A stretch of 64,000 bases of DNA. It comes from Solibacillus faecavium (GTDB lineage Bacteria > Bacillota > Bacilli > Bacillales_A > Planococcaceae). Positions 1 to 8,346 of the stretch are shown here, piece after piece. The DNA is taken from assembly GCF_014836905.1 (NCBI RefSeq), contig NZ_JACSPZ010000003.1, positions 248,001-312,000 on the forward strand, read 5' to 3'. A program made the position numbers and the translations under genes. The notes beneath the pieces were generated by a model, which saw nothing but the letters and a program-made list of their open reading frames with translations, was not told the DNA's origin and did no database searches. The number at the start of each line of letters is the position of its first letter. The first letter of the stretch is position 1.

Positions 1-59
1 TAGGGCTAATTATTTTAAGTGGTCTAATGGCTATTGCATTGTTTTTTAAATATATTTAA
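1..59 (+). CDS. C-terminal end of a membrane protein (partial)
   Basis: The frame opening at base 3 reads 18 mostly hydrophobic residues (Ile/Leu/Ala/Phe-rich) ending FFKYI and a TAA stop at 57-59. It looks like the last transmembrane helix of a protein starting outside the window. It ends 24 bases before the next start codon, so the two could be co-transcribed. No function can be assigned. Confidence 0.4.
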   Translation, partial: GLIILSGLMAIALFFKYI

Positions 60-83
60 CTATCTCAAAGGGGTGCAAGTCAT

Positions 84-416
84 ATGGATGGATCGCTTAT
101 TATCTTATATTTTATAGTTAGTAATCTTTTAGCCTTGTATTTATACCGCAAAAAGAAAATTCAATTATGGATTTCTGGAATCGTTATGGCTCTTTTAGTT
201 CCAGTAATAACCTATAGTTTTATATCATTAGACATTTATTATAGTAATAAAAATACCGGAGATGGTTATAGTGATGCATCTTTTGGGGGAGGCACTATAG
301 CAATAATCCTAGCTCTCAATGCAATTGTTATGTTTGTCATAGGAGTTATTTTAAATATTTTCACATTCATTATAAAGAAACGAAAAGCAAGAGAAAGCCA
401 TGTGTTAGAACGATAA
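84..416 (+). CDS. Small hypothetical membrane protein
   Basis: 110-residue protein not recognised as a named family. It has an N-terminal hydrophobic helix (about residues 4-20), a second (about 29-50), a polar loop rich in Gly/Asp/Ser, and a third helix (about 71-96) followed by a basic tail (KKRKAR), so a three-helix inner-membrane protein is likely. The ATG at 84 is preceded by AAAGGGG at 68-74. A weak terminator follows at 433-474, and a membrane protein end lies just upstream. Function unknown; an immunity-like or small accessory membrane role would be a guess. Confidence 0.7.
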   Translation: MDGSLIILYFIVSNLLALYLYRKKKIQLWISGIVMALLVPVITYSFISLDIYYSNKNTGDGYSDASFGGGTIAIILALNAIVMFVIGVILNIFTFIIKKRKARESHVLER

Positions 417-432
417 AAATACATCCCAAAAG

Positions 433-474
433 GTATCGGATCACAGATTTCCAACTGTGTTCGATGCTTTTTTA
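433..474 (+). terminator. Rho-independent terminator, imperfect
   Basis: Imperfect stem ATCGGATCACAG / CTGTGTTCGAT followed by a T-rich run at 468-474, placed just after the stop codon at 416. Confidence 0.5.
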
Positions 475-519
475 CTGAAATTTCTTTCAAGTGTATTTTA
501 ATGAAGACAAGGTCTAAAT

Positions 520-560
520 AAAAAGGAGATGCCGTATTCAAATTGAGACATCTCCTTTTT
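520..560. terminator. Bidirectional terminator
   Basis: Perfect 12-bp stem AAAAAGGAGATG / CATCTCCTTTTT (520-531 with 549-560), with A and T runs on both flanks. It lies between two convergent genes and mainly serves the minus-strand phospholipase D-like gene ending at 565. Confidence 0.8.
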
Positions 561-564
561 ACTA

Positions 565-2028
565 TTAATAAGTAGTTACTTTCGCTATTTTTTGTGCCAT
601 GTAAATCCAGCGCTGCCACCAGGAGAGGTTATCCTGATATTCTTCCACATCAAGCGTGTAGAGGGCATCTTCATTTTTCCATAGCCGTTCAAAATAACTT
701 TCCATATCCAAGGCAAGCGCGCTATCATTTGGAGCGAGGATGCGGATGTTATTTTCCAGATTGTAATCATCCAATGTTCGTTCTGTATAGTTGGAAGAAC
801 CGCTTGAAATGATTGTTTGTTCCGCTGTTTGAATCCAGATGGCTTTTGTATGGTATTGACCGACTACGGTATTGTACCAGCGAATGTTGATCTGTTCCTC
901 TGTATCCCCAAGTAGTTCGTTCACAACCGGTCGATTTGGCAGACCGGACTTTTTCTGACCGAATGAGTTTTCATTTGGATCTAGAATCATATTCACCTGC
1001 ACACCTCGGTTTACTGCATCGGTTAAGGCGTTGACAATGTCACGCTGGGCAATAAAGAACATGCCTACCCAAATTTTATCTCCTGCTTTTGTCGCCGCTA
1101 AATCTTCGAGTAAGGCATCCAAAATCTTCTTCTCGGTCAAATATTGCACTTCATACTGGCCATCACCTTGCTGAGGAATCTCAGCCCTTGGCAATTTCGG
1201 ACCATCCGACATAAGCGACACCGCCTCTTCTGATTTTAGAATATCGTTTATGATGGGCCCTGTTACTTTTAAAGCAAGATTTCCGTGGAAGCCACTTGCA
1301 TCATGTGGGTTTGATGATGTGATAATCGCTTCCTTTTCCGAAACGGCCGCTTTACGGTGGTTGGCTTTCACATTGAGCAGTTCTAAGTAAGAGGATAATG
1401 TCATTTTTGGTGCTTTGCTCGACATGGCATTGGCAATCCATCCTTTGCCGTCGTTGTCGAACCATTGAAAAAATAATCGGTATAAGCCTGAATAAATCGG
1501 TGTGGAATCCCGAAGCGGCTCTAAATTGGTGTAAACAATTTCTACCCCGGCTTCACGCATCTTCTTGAACCACGGGGTTTCATAGGAGCCATAGCCTTTA
1601 TTTAGCGGATCGGTTATAAATATAACAGGCATATGGGGATTGTTTTTCTTTTTCTCGGTAAGCTTGTCAGAGAGGAGATTTGCGATTGGGGGGAAATCTT
1701 CTTTTTCATCGAAATACCCATCAACCAAAAAGAAATCGACAACCACAAATTGTTCGGCTTCATCAATCAATGTATAAACCTCATCAAATATATAATTCTC
1801 ATGTTTCCGATTGGTCCCTTCTTTGTCTTGTGCATAAGTTAAATCCGTCAGCATTTCAATATTGTCTGTTCTATGCAAGTCTCCTTCATAGGAAATACCA
1901 TCCGGCAACGGTTTATATGTATGCCATAACATTTCTCCTATATATAGCAAAATCAAAAGAAGTAAAAGAGCGCTTAGAACTTTATATTTGCCACTCCGGC
2001 TGTTCCATTTCTTCAGAACTTTTTTCAT
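565..2028 (-). CDS. Membrane-anchored phospholipase D-family protein
   Basis: 487-residue protein with one N-terminal membrane helix (about residues 17-35) and two PLD half-sites. The first HxK motif (HRK, residues 224-226) is followed by the SSNPHD stretch. The second (HTK, near residue 393) is followed by SSGSSNYTER. Paired HKD motifs are the catalytic centre of phosphatidyltransferases and PLD-type hydrolases such as cardiolipin synthase. The single anchor and overall layout differ from the two-helix N-terminus of classical cardiolipin synthase, so a PLD-like phosphodiesterase facing outside is equally possible. Start ATG at 2028 has GGAGGAA seven bases upstream. Monocistronic, ending at a strong terminator. 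Confidence 0.85.
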   Translation of the reverse strand: MKKVLKKWNSRSGKYKVLSALLLLLILLYIGEMLWHTYKPLPDGISYEGDLHRTDNIEMLTDLTYAQDKEGTNRKHENYIFDEVYTLIDEAEQFVVVDFFLVDGYFDEKEDFPPIANLLSDKLTEKKKNNPHMPVIFITDPLNKGYGSYETPWFKKMREAGVEIVYTNLEPLRDSTPIYSGLYRLFFQWFDNDGKGWIANAMSSKAPKMTLSSYLELLNVKANHRKAAVSEKEAIITSSNPHDASGFHGNLALKVTGPIINDILKSEEAVSLMSDGPKLPRAEIPQQGDGQYEVQYLTEKKILDALLEDLAATKAGDKIWVGMFFIAQRDIVNALTDAVNRGVQVNMILDPNENSFGQKKSGLPNRPVVNELLGDTEEQINIRWYNTVVGQYHTKAIWIQTAEQTIISSGSSNYTERTLDDYNLENNIRILAPNDSALALDMESYFERLWKNEDALYTLDVEEYQDNLSWWQRWIYMAQKIAKVTTY

Positions 2029-2151
2029 TCAAATTCCTCCAATACTCTTGCTGTTTTAGTTCCCGTGGAAAAGCAAAGTTAAACAGCGTTAGCTTGCATG
2101 GCGCGGGTAATTTTTAAGGGGAAAATGATTTTTAAAACACCATCCCATCGA

Positions 2152-2182
2152 GCGCTTTTCTGGAATATGAAAAGTGCTTTAT
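2152..2182. repeat. Orphan terminator-like hairpin (GCGC family)
   Basis: Stem GCGCTTTTC / GAAAAGTGC followed by TTTATT. It lies between two divergent genes, so no gene in the window ends into it. The sequence resembles the hairpins at 3576, 4476, 5082, 5853, 7760 and 45904. Confidence 0.55.
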
Positions 2183-2292
2183 TCAATAGCAGGACCATAT
2201 ATTATTAAGTATGTTATAATTTAAATACCAAATATTGGATAAAAAAGTACTGGATATAAGTTAATAAAATCTTCAATCGATGGGGTGATTGT

Positions 2293-2571
2293 TTGTTAAA
2301 AGTATTTTTTTCAGTATTATCCGCATTTCTTTTTCTAGTAATAAGTTCATCGTTTACACAAATGCCTTTTCATTTTGAAAGAAAAATTTTTGATTTGATT
2401 ATAGGACCTACTTTATACTTACCATTTGGATTAGGTATTATAGGGATAATCTTTGCCATGTTCGGTGTGAAAGGATATGTAAGACTTACATTAGTAGGCT
2501 TGAATATATTTGGTTTGATTGGCTATCTTGTTATATTTATTATGGCAACAATAGGTTTTCTAGATCCATAA
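2293..2571 (+). CDS. Small hypothetical membrane protein
   Basis: 92-residue protein with three hydrophobic stretches: an N-terminal segment (residues 2-20, possibly a signal anchor), about 34-55, and about 64-88 ending in a short tail. The likely start is TTG at 2293, preceded by GGGGTG at 2282-2287; there is no ATG near the ribosome binding site. It resembles the many unnamed three-helix small proteins of Bacillales and has no catalytic motif. Upstream lies an A/T-rich stretch with an orphan hairpin. Function unknown. Confidence 0.65.
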   Translation: MLKVFFSVLSAFLFLVISSSFTQMPFHFERKIFDLIIGPTLYLPFGLGIIGIIFAMFGVKGYVRLTLVGLNIFGLIGYLVIFIMATIGFLDP

Positions 2572-2693
2572 ATTAAATAGAGATCTTCGCGATTCTGCAG
2601 TAATATAGATATTTCTCTTATTGAACTTTCTCTAAAAGAGTATAATAGTATTTGTAAGAATATTACAGGCTGTTACGAAGGGGATGCGTCAAG

Positions 2694-3545
2694 ATGTGGG
2701 AACAAAAGTTGATTGAAACAACCAGAGGTACTTTCGAATATTTTGTAAAGGGAAGCGGTCAGCCTCTTGCTATTACGCATTTTTACAGTGCGTTTAATGA
2801 AAAAGGCAGTTGGTTTGCTAATCCATTCACAGAGCATTATCAAGTATTTTTAATAAATGTCCGTGGTGCAGGTAATTCAGATGGTATTGAAGCGGATGAG
2901 CAAATGACTTTAGAAGAAATTATTTTAGATTTAGAAGCGATTCGTGAAGCATTACATATTTCAAAATGGGCTTTTTCAGGGCATTCAACAGGAGGCATGC
3001 TTGCCTTACAATATGCTGTATTAAAGCAACAATCTTTAACAAAATGCATTTGCGGTTCCAGTGCAGCAAGTAAAGCTTACGCAGCCCATCCAAATAGCAT
3101 TTACTGTATGGAAAATAAAAATTTTAATCGGATTATCGAAATAATGGAGAGTTTAAATGATCCGAATACGCCACAAGAAATACGAAAAAAACTGGATTTT
3201 GAATGGGCGTTGATGTCCTTTACTAGTGAAGAAAACCTAAAACAGGCCCTCACAATTCCGAATAGTGGGCGTACTGTTGGTCGAGCACTGGATTACTTTA
3301 GAAAAGTAGCAGTAAAGTCATTTGATTTACGTAAAGAGCTGCCGACAATTGATGTAGATACCTATGTGTTTGGCGGGAAATATGACGCGCAATGTCCAGT
3401 TGAGTTTAGTGTTGAAATTGCTGAGCTCATCCCTAACGCTGAATTAACTATCTTCGAACAATCCAATCACTTTCCGTTTGTTGAAGAAGAGAAAGTATTT
3501 AAGGACTTTGTTGAAGAAACTACCAAGACACTTAAGCATGTATAG
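2694..3545 (+). CDS. Alpha/beta hydrolase
   Basis: 283 residues with the alpha/beta-hydrolase fold. The nucleophile elbow GHSTGGM is near residue 97. The acid is probably Asp in GGKYDAQCP (near 227), and the general base is His in SNHFPFVEEE (near 255). The sequence begins in the first beta strand and lacks a signal peptide, so it should act in the cytosol. The oxyanion region HFYSAFNE departs from the common HG motif. It resembles proline iminopeptidase- and haloperoxidase-like hydrolases, but the substrate cannot be read from sequence. ATG at 2694 follows AAGGGG at 2678-2683. Followed by a GCGC-type terminator. Confidence 0.85.
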   Translation: MWEQKLIETTRGTFEYFVKGSGQPLAITHFYSAFNEKGSWFANPFTEHYQVFLINVRGAGNSDGIEADEQMTLEEIILDLEAIREALHISKWAFSGHSTGGMLALQYAVLKQQSLTKCICGSSAASKAYAAHPNSIYCMENKNFNRIIEIMESLNDPNTPQEIRKKLDFEWALMSFTSEENLKQALTIPNSGRTVGRALDYFRKVAVKSFDLRKELPTIDVDTYVFGGKYDAQCPVEFSVEIAELIPNAELTIFEQSNHFPFVEEEKVFKDFVEETTKTLKHV

Positions 3546-3575
3546 TATATAAATTAAAGTTAACTGAAAGATCAG

Positions 3576-3606
3576 GCGCTTTTCTGAATAAGGAAAGTGC
3601 TTTATT
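3576..3606 (+). terminator. Rho-independent terminator (GCGC family)
   Basis: Stem GCGCTTTTC / GGAAAGTGC followed by TTTATTT, 30 bases after the hydrolase stop codon. Confidence 0.65.
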
Positions 3607-3773
3607 TAATTAAAGGGCCAGATTGTGGAATAAAATTTTTATTAAAGGTGGATTAACTTTTAGTTGGTAAAAAAGATAATTTTAGGATAATTTGGTAATT
3701 AATTTAAAAAATGAAACTTTATGTTATTTTAACCGTATAATTAGTTAGGGACAATACCTAAGGGGGAATTTAA

Positions 3774-4331
3774 ATGCGAACTCATTACTCGCCTCGTCTA
3801 ATCTTTTTAGTGCTCGCCATAGTAGCCCTTATCAGCATACCTGTTGTTGGAGCAATATTTCCTATGTTCTATGTACAAACATTTTTATTTGATAGATTGG
3901 CAATCATACTCTATCCGGAAGAAATCAATTTTAGACTAGTAATGGCTGCATGTTTTATTTTATTTATCGGATTAATGATTCCGGTAATTAAACAGAACAA
4001 ACTCACTTTTAGCCTATCAAGTATTGTTATTGCAGGTGGACTCTTTGTTTTCTACTTATCGATTTTAAGTTACACATATATAGGAAAAGAACAAGTGGTC
4101 TCAAATAAATTATTTGACGAAAAAACGTTTCAATGGTCTGAAATCGAAGAAGTAGTTCTCGAATATTATGTCGATGATATAGGTAAGCATGAAGAATACA
4201 TTTTCACTTCAGTTGAAGGAGATTCTATTCGAATTCCTTTAAATGGTCAGTTCTTGCACGAAGATAAAAGTGAAATTTATAGGGTAGCTAAAGAAAATAA
4301 TGTGGAATTTATTGAACGGGAAAAAAAGTAA
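3774..4331 (+). CDS. Hypothetical membrane protein with PH-like soluble tail
   Basis: 185 residues with three clear membrane helices (about 8-30, 56-71, 80-101). A C-terminal soluble domain contains WSEIEEVVLEY and IPLNG followed by an amphipathic helix, the pattern of small bacterial pleckstrin-like (bPH) domains. That domain call is by eye. No catalytic residues are seen. ATG at 3774 is preceded by AAGGGGGA. The gene stands alone between two terminator hairpins. Function unknown. Confidence 0.7.
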   Translation: MRTHYSPRLIFLVLAIVALISIPVVGAIFPMFYVQTFLFDRLAIILYPEEINFRLVMAACFILFIGLMIPVIKQNKLTFSLSSIVIAGGLFVFYLSILSYTYIGKEQVVSNKLFDEKTFQWSEIEEVVLEYYVDDIGKHEEYIFTSVEGDSIRIPLNGQFLHEDKSEIYRVAKENNVEFIEREKK

Positions 4332-4346
4332 TGCCCTTATACGAAC

Positions 4347-4392
4347 TGCCCCTCCATTGTTAGATTTGGTCTAATAATGGAGGGGCAATTTT
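4347..4392 (+). terminator. Strong rho-independent terminator
   Basis: GC-rich 12-bp stem TGCCCCTCCATT / AATGGAGGGGCA followed by ATTTTTATT, 16 bases after the stop codon. Confidence 0.85.
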
Positions 4393-4475
4393 TATTAGTA
4401 AAGGTATGAGCTATTTATCATGAAGTAAAGTTCTTAACATGATGTTCAACTAAAATTTTCTTCTTCAACAATCGG

Positions 4476-4508
4476 GCGCGATTCTTCAAAAAGAAGATCG
4501 CGTTTTTT
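4476..4508. repeat. Second, orphan terminator-like hairpin
   Basis: Stem CGCGATTCTT / AAGAAGATCGCG followed by TTTTTT. It lies 85 bases beyond a complete terminator, so it has no obvious gene to end. Same family as the hairpins at 2152, 5082 and 7760. Confidence 0.55.
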
Positions 4509-4582
4509 CCGTTATAGGGCTATTTAATTGAGGACACTTCTTAAGTAAAATAAAATAGACTATTTATGAAGGGGATTGGGCT

Positions 4583-5041
4583 ATGGAAAAATCAATAAAA
4601 AGTGAATTAATTGGGGTATTTGCATATGATGAGGATTGTAAAACATTTAAGGCAAGTAATGGGGAAATACTTTGGACATTAAACATAAGAAATGAATTGG
4701 TTGATAAAAATGAGATGATTAAAAGAGCAGAAAAACTTTTCACATTCTTAGAGAAATTCGAGCAAAAGGCTAAAATAGCCATAACAGAGAAATTAATTAA
4801 TTACAAAAATGATTTTTGGCCCGAGTATGATGAGGATGATGAAAATCTAAATTGGGATGCTGTAGATGCAGGGGAATATGATATAACCAAAGAAGAATTT
4901 GCCGAAGCAATTACCCTCTATGCAATTGAAATTAGAGCAGATGATATATACTGTGAATATTATGATGGAGATTTATTTGGTGGACACAGAATACATGCCT
5001 ATTTTGATAATGATTACAAGTTATTAAATGCAGATGTGTAG
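4583..5041 (+). CDS. DUF2262-like protein
   Basis: 152-residue acidic cytosolic protein. The C-terminal signature, an Asp-rich strand followed by YYDGDLFGGHRIHAYFD, matches my recollection of DUF2262, whose members end in a conserved DGDLFxGHxI motif. A biochemical role has not been established for that family as far as I know. The middle carries a very acidic segment (EYDEDDE). ATG at 4583 is preceded by AAGGGG. It ends at a terminator of the local GCGC family. An immunity-protein-like role is conceivable but unsupported here. Confidence 0.7.
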   Translation: MEKSIKSELIGVFAYDEDCKTFKASNGEILWTLNIRNELVDKNEMIKRAEKLFTFLEKFEQKAKIAITEKLINYKNDFWPEYDEDDENLNWDAVDAGEYDITKEEFAEAITLYAIEIRADDIYCEYYDGDLFGGHRIHAYFDNDYKLLNADV

Positions 5042-5081
5042 TTTTAAATAGCTAAATAGTTTATTTGATATTCAATTATAG

Positions 5082-5116
5082 GGCGCAATTCTTGAAAAGG
5101 AATTGCGTTTTCTTTT
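5082..5116 (+). terminator. Rho-independent terminator (GCGC family)
   Basis: Stem CGCAATTC / GAATTGCG with a T-rich tail, 41 bases after the preceding stop codon. Confidence 0.65.
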
Positions 5117-5276
5117 GCAGAATTTTTGTTGTTTTCTAATGAGGGGAAAATTTACAAAATCCATCAATTGAAATAGTGGAGGATTAAAGTTAAAAAAGAA
5201 GGGATTTTACTAGCTGGTTTGAAATAAAAATATCATCATATGGCTCATACTTTGAATAGCTGAAATTTCTTAAATA

Positions 5277-5302
5277 GTTTAAATGGAAAAAATATCGGGC
5301 AA
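5277..5302 (+). promoter_or_regulatory. Candidate sigma-B promoter for the YtxH-like gene
   Basis: GTTTAA (5277-5282), 14-base spacer, GGGCAA (5297-5302). This is close to the general-stress consensus GTTTAA-N13-15-GGGWAW. It lies about 45 bases before the YtxH-like start. The 230 bases before it show no gene. Confidence 0.55.
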
Positions 5303-5346
5303 TTAAGGAGTAAGAGAACAAATCAAAATATAAAGGAGCATAAAAT

Positions 5347-5817
5347 ATGACACAAACTTCTTATAATGATGTATCGACGACCACTGAAAACGAAAATAAT
5401 GGGAAGCTTTTAAAAGGTATGGTGTTAGGAGCAATTATTGGTGGTGCGCTGACACTGCTTGATTCAACGACACGAAACAAAGTAACTACCACAACAAAAA
5501 ATATGAAAGATTCGACACTGGATATGTATAGCCATGTCAAAAATAATCCTTCAGAAGTGAAGGATGACTTGCAAGAACGACTGAAGTCCGCTTCTTCTGT
5601 TCTTAAAGGAGCTATAAGCGATGCTCAAAATCTTTATGAAAAAGTAAACGAGAACATTATTATCCCAGTTAGTACAGTAAAGGAAGAATCAAGTGAAATT
5701 CTTGCCCAAGCAAAGGAAGCCAAGACGGACTTAAAGGTAATTAGCGGGAAAGTGAAAGAAGCCGGCGAAGAAGTGATCGATAGTAGTAATGGTCAAAATC
5801 AAGGTGCAAAGAAGTAG
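5347..5817 (+). CDS. YtxH-domain general stress protein
   Basis: 156 residues. After a polar Ser/Thr/Asn-rich N-terminus comes the YtxH signature: a single glycine-rich membrane helix (GMVLGAIIGGALTLL, about 23-37) followed by a long charged amphipathic helix region rich in Lys/Glu/Asp/Ser, like LEA-type stress proteins. In Bacillus, ytxH is a sigma-B/sigma-H stress gene of unknown biochemical role. A sigma-B-like promoter upstream (5277-5302) fits this. ATG at 5347 has AAAGGAGC upstream. Monocistronic with a terminator at 5853. The family call is firm, the function is not. Confidence 0.85.
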   Translation: MTQTSYNDVSTTTENENNGKLLKGMVLGAIIGGALTLLDSTTRNKVTTTTKNMKDSTLDMYSHVKNNPSEVKDDLQERLKSASSVLKGAISDAQNLYEKVNENIIIPVSTVKEESSEILAQAKEAKTDLKVISGKVKEAGEEVIDSSNGQNQGAKK

Positions 5818-5852
5818 GCATAGCAATTTGAAAGCAAATAATCTTTACATCA

Positions 5853-5885
5853 GGACACTTTTCTTTAAAGGAAAGTGTCTTTTTC
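5853..5885 (+). terminator. Rho-independent terminator
   Basis: Stem GACACTTTTC / GGAAAGTGTC followed by TTTTTCTG, about 35 bases after the YtxH-like stop codon. Confidence 0.75.
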
Positions 5886-5989
5886 TGTTTCGAGGAAACG
5901 GTAATCGGAAGAAATTCTACATCTTTAATCCAAAATAAGGAAAAATGAGTTACTATTTGAATATAAAAGAAAATGAGGTGTGATGATGA

Positions 5990-6475
5990 ATGATAATCAA
6001 AAATAAAAAAATCTATGGAATAGGCGTATTGTTTATCGTAGCTCTAATTGTAATAGTAGTCGCTGTCTTTCCTTTTAAAAGCAAAAACGAAATATTGGCC
6101 AGTGACGAAGTTTTTAATGATGTAGATTTTAAATCAAAAAACCTAGATGTGAACGGCTCCTATATTGACTTTGAAAATGCGAATAAATATTTAAAAAAAC
6201 TGCAACTGTCAGATGATGATAAATCTGCAATTATACAAGCTATAGAAAACTCTAGGTTTGAAAAAATACAAAAGCCAGATAAATTGCTCGATGATTACGA
6301 CTATATTGTTTATATTACATTAAATAAACTGTATGAGTTATATCTCGATTCAACTGAAAAAATATTAGTATTCGCCAATGAATATGATAACGATAGTGAT
6401 CATTTGTACTATAAAATTTCTAATGACAGTAACTTATTTGAGTTATTAGAAGATGCGGCTTTTCCTAACGGGTGA
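5990..6475 (+). CDS. Membrane-anchored extracytoplasmic hypothetical protein
   Basis: 161 residues. Lys-rich N-terminus (residues 1-9) and one hydrophobic helix (about 10-29), then a soluble Asp/Lys/Tyr-rich domain, predicted outside the membrane. No lipobox Cys is present, so it is an uncleaved anchor or signal peptide. No family recognised. ATG at 5990 is preceded by GAGGTG at 5975-5980. It converges with the next operon and shares the hairpin at 6484-6523. Confidence 0.65.
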   Translation: MIIKNKKIYGIGVLFIVALIVIVVAVFPFKSKNEILASDEVFNDVDFKSKNLDVNGSYIDFENANKYLKKLQLSDDDKSAIIQAIENSRFEKIQKPDKLLDDYDYIVYITLNKLYELYLDSTEKILVFANEYDNDSDHLYYKISNDSNLFELLEDAAFPNG

Positions 6476-6483
6476 AAATATTA

Positions 6484-6523
6484 AAACGGTCACTGCTCTC
6501 CAGGAGTTAAGTGACCTTGTTTA
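6484..6523. terminator. Bidirectional terminator
   Basis: Stem GGTCACT (6488-6494) / AGTGACC (6510-6516) between convergent genes, with A-rich and T-rich flanks (AAAAC before, TTGTTT after). Confidence 0.65.
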
Positions 6524-6540
6524 CTATCGTGGTAATATTA

Positions 6541-6870
6541 TTAAATGATTACTACATGAATTTCACCTGTAATAAACATTTTTATTCCTATTAATGAAAT
6601 GATAATACCAAGATAAAATGGCCAAGGATTATCTTCTTTCTCCTTATCGAATGTAAAATAGGTTAATATACAAAAAATGAGCGTAAGGAAGGATAGTCCA
6701 TATTGTGGAAACAGGAATGCAAATCCACTCATAACAAGACCTATCATGCCATAAGGGTTTTGATTTTTAATATTTTTACTATACTTGGTTTGCTCCACAT
6801 CGTTGTCTCCCCAAATATCAATGTGTTTCATTTTGTTAAGAAAATTAATTGTTTTTTTAAAGATATTCAT
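6541..6870 (-). CDS. Small hypothetical membrane protein
   Basis: 109 residues. A charged N-terminal third (about 1-40) is followed by three closely spaced helices: about 43-57, 60-74 and 86-103. Its start overlaps the end of the upstream transglutaminase-like gene by 14 bases, so the two are translationally coupled and probably work together. No recognised motif. Function unknown; a membrane partner for the upstream protein is an inference from the overlap. Confidence 0.65.
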   Translation of the reverse strand: MNIFKKTINFLNKMKHIDIWGDNDVEQTKYSKNIKNQNPYGMIGLVMSGFAFLFPQYGLSFLTLIFCILTYFTFDKEKEDNPWPFYLGIIISLIGIKMFITGEIHVVII

Positions 6871-7636
6871 TAATCACCGGACTTTTCAAAACTTCGTGTT
6901 TTAACTTTGAATAAAGGTTTGTAAACTGCTTTATCTCACCTTGATTTTTATGAAGGTTGTGATGACTATTGTAAGTGGCTATCCCTAACTTCGTAAGTTG
7001 ATTTATCAACATTTTCCACTCGGCCCATTCTGCTGATTGACTTAATAACCCATTATAATACTTATCGAATTGTTCAATGAGGTAAAAACTTGAGAGTTCC
7101 TCGGAAATAGCATTAGCTGAATCCAGTGCAACAATACAAAAAGGTATTATTTGTTGCGAGGTTGGTATAGATTCTGAAGAAAAACTAATCCTCGTTTCTA
7201 ACCAATGCTTCATACCAAATACACCAAAAGCTGTATCTATAGGAATCCACCGGTTAGAATCTTTGTTGTAATACTCAATCCATCTATGGTCATTATGGTT
7301 CCATCCAAAAATGGAGTAGAAATTCCCATCCTTTTCAATGAGATTTTCAGAAAACTTTTGTCGATCCTCCCATTCCGGCTGTGAGTTTATTTCCAAAATC
7401 CAACGTGTTTTTATTCCTATATGGTTTAAAACTTTTTCAACGACCTTCGCCTGTTCCGCACAGTTCCCAGCCTTGCGTATTAAGATTTCTTCCACAGTTC
7501 TTTCCTGATAGTCCGTTTCAATCCATTCAAATTCATCATTGATCCAGGAGAAGATGCATTTTACTTTCTCATCTTCCTTTGTTGCACCCATTATTCTGTC
7601 GCTTATTTGATTAGAAATAGTTGTGTTGAAAGACAT
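6857..7636 (-). CDS. Transglutaminase-like domain protein
   Basis: 259 residues, no signal peptide. The transglutaminase-like Cys-His-Asp triad is visible: Cys in GNCAEQAKV (about residue 58), His in NHNDHRWIEYY (about 117) and Asp in WIPIDTAFG (about 133). This core belongs to the cysteine protease/transglutaminase superfamily (protein crosslinking, peptide cleavage or amide hydrolysis). The C-terminal ~110 residues are helical and unrecognised. It overlaps the next gene, a small membrane protein, by 14 bases. Substrate unknown. The family call is strong from the triad and spacing. Confidence 0.8.
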   Translation of the reverse strand: MSFNTTISNQISDRIMGATKEDEKVKCIFSWINDEFEWIETDYQERTVEEILIRKAGNCAEQAKVVEKVLNHIGIKTRWILEINSQPEWEDRQKFSENLIEKDGNFYSIFGWNHNDHRWIEYYNKDSNRWIPIDTAFGVFGMKHWLETRISFSSESIPTSQQIIPFCIVALDSANAISEELSSFYLIEQFDKYYNGLLSQSAEWAEWKMLINQLTKLGIATYNSHHNLHKNQGEIKQFTNLYSKLKHEVLKSPVINEYL

Positions 7637-7759
7637 TTAATATACCACTCCTTTATTTTAAATATTTTACCATTTGTCCAAATTTTAGGCATTCGATTCT
7701 TAAAGAAAAACACCAGGTTAGATATTTGAATATAATAGAGGACAATATAAAAAATTGGA

Positions 7760-7795
7760 CGCGATTCAAACAAGGAATGCGATTATTTTCTTTAA
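7760..7795. repeat. Orphan terminator-like hairpin
   Basis: Stem GCGATTC / GAATGCG with a T-rich tail. It lies between two divergent genes, so no gene reads into it. Same family as the hairpin at 2152. Confidence 0.45.
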
Positions 7796-7875
7796 AAGAG
7801 TCTTTTAGACAAATGAAGTGAGTTTATTTCTTCTTATTCAGTCATATCCTTAGAATAAAAAAGGAAGCGGATAAA

Positions 7876-8271
7876 ATGAAAAAGGTTGGAATCACTTTAA
7901 TCGGAGCTGTCATATTTTTGTTTGTAGGAGCTTTCTTAATTATCAATAGTTCTTCATCAAAAGGAAATGAATCTGAATTTTCATCTACAGTAAGCTCTGA
8001 GGAGATGGAAACTTTCCTATATAAAGATAATGGAATCGTAAATCAAGTGCATAATGAATTATCAGAAAAAGGTTATAGATATAGTATTATGATTGCTGCT
8101 TATTCGAAAGAGGATATTCAGATGAAAATTATCCTATCAAACAAAGAAGTGACAGAAGCAACGCAAGAAGAAATAAAATCAATTTTCTATGAATTAGTTA
8201 AAAAAAACAATTTAAATCCCAATTCATTTACACTTAAAGTGAGTGATTCTGATGATGGACCAGATTGGTAA
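7876..8271 (+). CDS. Membrane-anchored extracytoplasmic hypothetical protein
   Basis: 131 residues with a Lys-Lys start and one hydrophobic segment (about 5-24), then a Ser-rich linker and a soluble domain with an alternating beta/alpha pattern ending in an acidic SDSDDGPDW tail. This suggests a small secreted or membrane-tethered domain. No lipobox Cys. The family is not recognised with certainty. ATG at 7876 is preceded by AAGGAAG. Upstream 240 bases hold an orphan hairpin only. Confidence 0.65.
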   Translation: MKKVGITLIGAVIFLFVGAFLIINSSSSKGNESEFSSTVSSEEMETFLYKDNGIVNQVHNELSEKGYRYSIMIAAYSKEDIQMKIILSNKEVTEATQEEIKSIFYELVKKNNLNPNSFTLKVSDSDDGPDW

Positions 8272-8346
8272 AAGGTCTTATTTCGGTTTGAAGCTAACAC
8301 CTTGTTTACAATTCACTGATGGCTGTTTAAAGAATTCCAAGATTAA

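Noticed and set aside
594-812. Plus-strand open frames within 0.6-2.1 kb
   Set aside because: They are antisense to the phospholipase D-like gene and lack ribosome binding sites.
4393-4582. Small RNA gene between the two hairpins
   Set aside because: No promoter hexamers or conserved structure beyond the terminator-like hairpin are visible.
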